Shown: one piece after another, positions 60,242-64,000 of the stretch
Layout of the letters: every line of letters starts with the position of its first letter
How positions within the stretch are numbered: position 1 is the first letter of the stretch
Source of the DNA: Metallyticus violacea
Taxonomy: Eukaryota > Arthropoda > Insecta > Mantodea > Metallyticidae
Assembly (NCBI GenBank): GCA_030762175.1
Contig: CM060837.1
Location: 8,512,001 to 8,576,000 of the forward strand
Direction: 5' to 3'
DNA: 64,000 nt
Made by a program: the position numbers and the translations under genes
Notes under the pieces: generated by a model
What the model was told of the DNA's origin: nothing
The model's input: only the letters and a program-made list of their open reading frames with translations
Database searches by the model: none

Positions 60242-60498
60242 GGGAGCGACCGTTCCGTTGCGACGCCGAGCACTGTGGAAAAAGTTTCACGAGGAATGAG
60301 GAACTGACCCGACACAAGAGGATTCACTCTGGACTGCGGCCTTTCCCTTGCTCGGTTTGCGGCAAGCGGTTCGGACGCAAGGATCACCTGAAGAAGCATG
60401 CCCGGACACACCAAGTGCGCCTGCACCCCCCGGCATTAATACCCGTACTGCCTCCTGCACAGTTTTCGCCATATCTGTACGCCGCAGCCGGCTTCTAG
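60242..60498 (+). CDS. hkb: Huckebein exon 2 (residues 219-303)
   Basis: Continues hkb from phase 1. Finger 2 is C225-x4-C230-x12-H243-x3-H247 with TRNEELTRHKRIHSG. Finger 3 is C255-x2-C258-x12-H271-x3-H275 with GRKDHLKKHARTH. The three fingers bind GC-rich DNA in the SP/KLF/EGR-like manner. The tail after residue 276 is short, hydrophobic and Pro-rich and ends FSPYLYAAAGF before TAG at 60496-60498. All zinc ligands are present and there is no frame disruption, so the gene appears intact. The open - strand frames opposite this exon are shadows. Confidence 0.93.
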
Positions 60499-61000
60499 CG
60501 TCCATTGCCTTCTTTGTGAAAGTCGCTAGCAAGCAAATCGATAGGCATTTGTTTTAAACGCTTTGGAACAAAAGTGAGAACAAGAAATTTACAAGACTTT
60601 GGATGAAACTTCGTCATAAACCCTTTCGAGAATAACGATCCCAACAATGATTTACCGTACTTTATAAGCGACTCTTCTGTACATGGACATTTTAGAACGT
60701 TCCAGTCAAGAACAAATATTTTTAAATTTCAGCCTCAAGTGGAGATTATTGAGCAGTGTCAAAACGTAGTTTTTTGTCTCTATAATTATGTCAATGTTTC
60801 GGTATTTTCTGTATAAATCTGTAATGAACAGATAAAGGAGAAAATTCTACCTGGATACAGAACACTGGTTAATTCAACATCTTAGCAACGCGGTTTTTGC
60901 ACGCAAACACAGCACACCAGTCTGCGACTTTTAGAAAAGCCGATCTACTTCTCGGAATTGTCAAAAATAAATTAAAAATTATGTAACATTTTATGACGAC
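60499..61000 (+). other. hkb: Probable hkb 3' UTR
   Basis: Unique-looking sequence between the stop codon and the IS630 derivative, with no repeat recognised. It contains the candidate polyadenylation signal. Confidence 0.4.
60966..60971 (+). terminator. hkb: Candidate polyadenylation signal of hkb
   Basis: The first exact AATAAA I see after the stop codon, 468 bp downstream and 36 bp before the IS630-like insertion. Its use is inferred from position. Variant signals (CATAAA near 60616, GATAAA near 60831) are alternatives. Confidence 0.35.
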
Positions 61001-61006
61001 AAAATA

Positions 61007-61589
61007 CAGAGGATGCCAAAAAATGTATACACGCTTCAAACAAAGAAAAAACTGTGTTAACATAACAAAACTGAATTCACATAAACAGAAAATGATGAGC
61101 ACCAATAATTTTAAAACTTTTACAGTTACAACAGTAGCTCCAATGCCCCCCATCGGCGTCGATACACTTCTGAGCAACGTTTGCGAAAGTGTCCTCAGCG
61201 ATTGCAGCACATTCCGTTTCAATTTCTTCCCGAAGTACTGCCAGTGTAGCTGGTTTTCTACGGTATACGGTACCATGAGTCTCAAATTTGTCTCGAATGC
61301 GTGCAATTGTTATTCGCTTTGGCGGTTCTGTTCTGTACACACGTTTCCATCGCTTTTGAACTTCAACAACACTCTCGGTTATCCAATACCACTTCAAAAT
61401 TGTTTTCCACTAATCAAACGATAATTTTGGCTTCATTATGTTGTAACAACTCTAGCAAAACGTAATGTGTGTCACATCTGTTTACAGAACATTATACTAC
61501 ACATTACTGTTGTTTTCCGGTCCAACTTTGAAATATATTAAATAGATATCTACTGTGAAAGTGTGTATGCTATTTTTTGGCACCCTCGG
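61007..61589 (-). mobile_element. IS630-like deletion derivative with open fused frame
   Basis: The terminal inverted repeats match: CAGAGGATGCCAAAAAATGT at 61007 and, inverted, CCGAGGGTGCCAAAAAATAG ending at 61589, both continuing to GTATACAC/GCATACAC. The - strand frame 61077-61397 is open for 106 codons. KWYWITESVVEVQKRWKR and ITIARIRDKFETHGTV (N-terminal helix-turn-helix) fuse directly to YRRKPATLAVLREEIETE and a DTFANVAQ block (C-terminus). The catalytic domain is deleted in frame. It looks like a non-autonomous element movable by a full-length relative. Confidence 0.88.
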
Positions 61590-62277
61590 AATATTTCACT
61601 TACAAGCAACAGTGTTTTACATAATTCCAAATGGTGTTGTGCACTAAAACTCGCTGACAGGCCACTATCTGAAAACTCTTCATATTTTTTTACTTCTGCG
61701 TTAAATAAGATATTTATGTGTATAACTATGTTACTTAATGCACGAGAAGTGACATAAAATGCGGTCATTAATATCGGATTTTTCATAGAAATAAACAGCA
61801 TTTCACTTTCCCAAAGCTTTCAGCAATAAGAGGGTGTATTTAATATAAAATAGGCAAGTGAAATTAATGTGCTTTAAGAAAAAGGCATGTATCTTACGAA
61901 AAAAATGATGACTAAAGAAACGTAAAATTGTGTAATAATTGTAAAATATTTTCGTATAATAAATAAATGCGCTACTTTTTTAATAAATTGCTGAATATTT
62001 ACTTAATTATTTGATTTTACCACTATTTATATACAGTACTAATCATATCCTAAGATTAAAGCAGCAACCATGCGAATTTTTTTCTCAGTTCATCGCTGTC
62101 TGTGAAAATACAGTGTAAATATATTTTACTCAGCTCTATCCAGAACTAATTTTAATCTCTTTGCTACTAAACTAAGCATTAATTCTAATGTGCTTTCACG
62201 TGGCATAGTTGTGTTAATAGCCATTCGTTAAACCGATGCTCAACTTTTTCGCAACAGTCTCTTGAATAGCACTTCGT

Positions 62278-62397
62278 AAGATGGCGGCCATGCTTGATAT
62301 ACAACAGAAATAGCATGTAGTGATTCAGTGTGTGAGAAAATTGCAATATTCAGAAAGGACCAACACAGTTCGTTACGATATTGAGCTCAAGATATAG
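62278..62397 (+). other. Possible first exon of an unknown gene
   Basis: AAGATGGCGGCCATG at 62278-62292 matches the YY1/Pho-type element that often sits just downstream of start sites in 5' UTRs. About 105 bp later ATATAG|GTAAGC is a consensus splice donor with its GT at 62398. An ATG inside opens only a short frame. No coding exon is visible within the window, so this is a suggestion. Confidence 0.25.
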
Positions 62398-63177
62398 GTA
62401 AGCATTTATTTTAACTGCATTAAAAGTAAAACAGACGTAAACTCTTCTAAGGAATTCGTTTCTTGTCTTGGTAGCTTCTAACCTGTTTTCTAGTTAATGA
62501 AAGCTACAAGCTTCCGTAAATATACTCCACTCACATTCATATATGATGTATTTTCGCACGAATTTAATACTATGTAACTCCTATGAGTTAAGTTGACTTG
62601 CATTAAGATCAACGGAGGATATAAAGCACTTTATAATACGTTAGGGGTATACTTTTTACACAAATATAACACATTTTACTCATTTTAAGTTTCTTTCAAT
62701 ACTCCATTACATAGCGCTCGCTCTCCTTACGTAACAACAACGATTTACCCGCTTAGTACCACGCAATCAATCCGCTATCAATTTACACTTTCGAAAAGGA
62801 GGCGAGCGTAGATCGTCAGGTGGACCGCCGGTTTCTAGGATTCACCCGAGTTTAGCGTCAGGGTTAGTGTATGTGTATATGAATTAATTACGAATTCACA
62901 GTTTTCTTAAAATACCGCTAGAATCCCAGTTAAAATTGCATTAGTGAATGAGTTTTTCCGGTTAGGTTAGATTAGTACATTTTTCAGTTGTAAAAAATAA
63001 CGTTAGTAAATGAACTGATAATGCATTTTTGTTCTTACGATTTTATAGAACAGAGTATCCTGAAGAAAAATTGGATCATTATAAATGAATTCGTACATAG
63101 GCAGGGCTGGTTTTACCATTTGGTTTGCAACTATTTCTATGAAAATTACAAATTTGTCTTGTGTTTTTTCACTTTTG

Positions 63178-63340
63178 CATATCTGTTTGGTATTTCACAA
63201 CTACTAAGTTAAATTTACACTCATTTCTGACTTTACTTCGTCGGTTAAAAACGTTTTTCGTTTTTTTGCATATCTTCTTGGTATTTCACAACTACCAAGT
63301 TTAAATTTACTCTACTTTCTGACCTTACTTCGCCGGTTAG
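63178..63340. repeat. Local tandem duplication, period about 90 bp
   Basis: GCATATCTGTTTGGTATTTC at 63178 and GCATATCTTCTTGGTATTTC at 63268 start two about 71-bp copies. Both run through TTCACAACTAC.AAGTT and CTTCG(T/C)CGGTTA. There are few differences, so this is a fairly recent event. Confidence 0.85.
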
Positions 63341-64000
63341 TCTGAAGTAGTAACAGGTAGATATTCACTTTTCTTCATTTTTATATTGTCTGGTCCACGA
63401 TTGATGTTTTCGTGTTCTGAAATTGAAGTGACGTCATGAATCATAATATTTTTTTCATGCTTTTATAAACGATTATTCATAATTATACTTCGTTTAGCAA
63501 TTTTTCAAAACTTTTAATACATTTTGATAGGTTTTAAGTTAGATGCTATATGAGAAATGTTTTGAAACTTGCTTGACAGGTAGTGGAAGTGAAGAGATAG
63601 GGAGACATCTAATGAAGCAAAGTAAATACACATTTTCAGTTGGTGCAGCAAGGTAAATAAATATATTTAGTTGTAGAACATCACTTTAGTATAAGAAGGA
63701 CGTAAGTAGCCGATGACCGTATTCTGAAGCAGTTCCGAACATTTATAAACTTATATAAACTTCCGACACATTACCACAGCATGATTAATTATAGGAGAAC
63801 GCGCGCAGGTTTGTAAACTTAGATATGCGTTATGAATGCAGCATATGTTCATATTATTGAGTTCTTGAGTTTGCCTTTCGTTATTCCCCATAAAGTGGCT
63901 CTGAAATATCTTCAGTGTTTCGCTGTTTATATTTCAGGGTTTGGGTTAGTGTCTGTCGTGCATGAGTTGATTAATTGTATTTTTTCGATAAATGTATTTA

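Larger units (their letters stand above)
61595..64000. other. Non-repetitive-looking AT-rich region
   Basis: No transposon was recognised. A CpG-richer patch lies at 62700-62870. See the separate entries for a candidate exon and a local duplication. The 63-codon frame at 63021-63212 has no recognised product. Confidence 0.4.

Noticed and set aside
60145..60532. 93- and 81-codon - strand frames opposite hkb exon 2
   Set aside because: Shadows of the zinc-finger exon.

Overview
The window is eukaryotic and almost certainly from an insect. It is AT-rich and intron-bearing, full of decayed DNA transposons of the mariner/Tc1/IS630 type, tRNA-derived SINEs and long microsatellites. The one protein-coding gene I can support is a two-exon orthologue of the arthropod gap gene huckebein (hkb). 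The repeat load and intron length suggest a large genome, such as a hemimetabolous insect. A cockroach or termite is a guess from overall character, not something the sequence proves.

Gene content. hkb lies on the + strand: exon 1 at 52706-53360 and exon 2 at 60242-60498, with a 6881-bp intron. It encodes 303 aa with an N-terminal FRPW Groucho-binding motif and three C2H2 zinc fingers. A TATA box and a short upstream ORF precede it. One intact tRNA gene, tRNA-Val(AAC), is on the - strand at 7196-7268 with a Pol III terminator. A possible first exon of another gene, with a YY1-like motif and a consensus splice donor, is at about 62280-62400 but is weakly supported.

Left part (1-52 kb). This is nearly all mobile DNA. 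Degenerate mariner/Tc1 transposases lie near 2.2, 4.4, 6.3, 15.5, 16.8, 23.8, 29.7, 32.5, 33.6, 42, 43.5, 45.8, 48.7 and 50.5 kb. IS630-like (DUF4817-type) remnants are at 11.3, 16.6, 27.4 and 38.8 kb, hAT remnants at 25 and 35.4 kb, and a possible tyrosine-recombinase-type fragment at 28.7 kb. Nine copies of one tRNA-derived SINE (SINE-A here) and four of a second (SINE-B) are scattered through the window, several with clear target-site duplications and several inside mariners. A further unclassified family has five copies (7.4, 13-14.3, 19.6-20.4, 39.2-40.3 and 44-44.9 kb). It is built on tandem 133-178-bp units, each carrying a variant of GCGGCCGCTAGAGCG. Long purine tracts occur at 25.6-26.5, 37.2-38 and 51-52.2 kb.

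Right part (52-64 kb). This is the hkb locus. Its intron has collected a piggyBac-like non-autonomous element with a 26-bp palindrome, a SINE, a mariner 5' half, a non-LTR reverse transcriptase tail, a decayed 115-bp minisatellite, an IS630 fragment and a pogo-like element. Just past the 3' end is a 583-bp IS630 deletion derivative whose fused N- and C-terminal reading frame is still open. I saw no CRISPR, operon or other prokaryotic-type system, and no convincing new multi-gene system. The most novel signals are the NotI-motif array repeat, the SINE/mariner nesting and the open internally deleted transposon.
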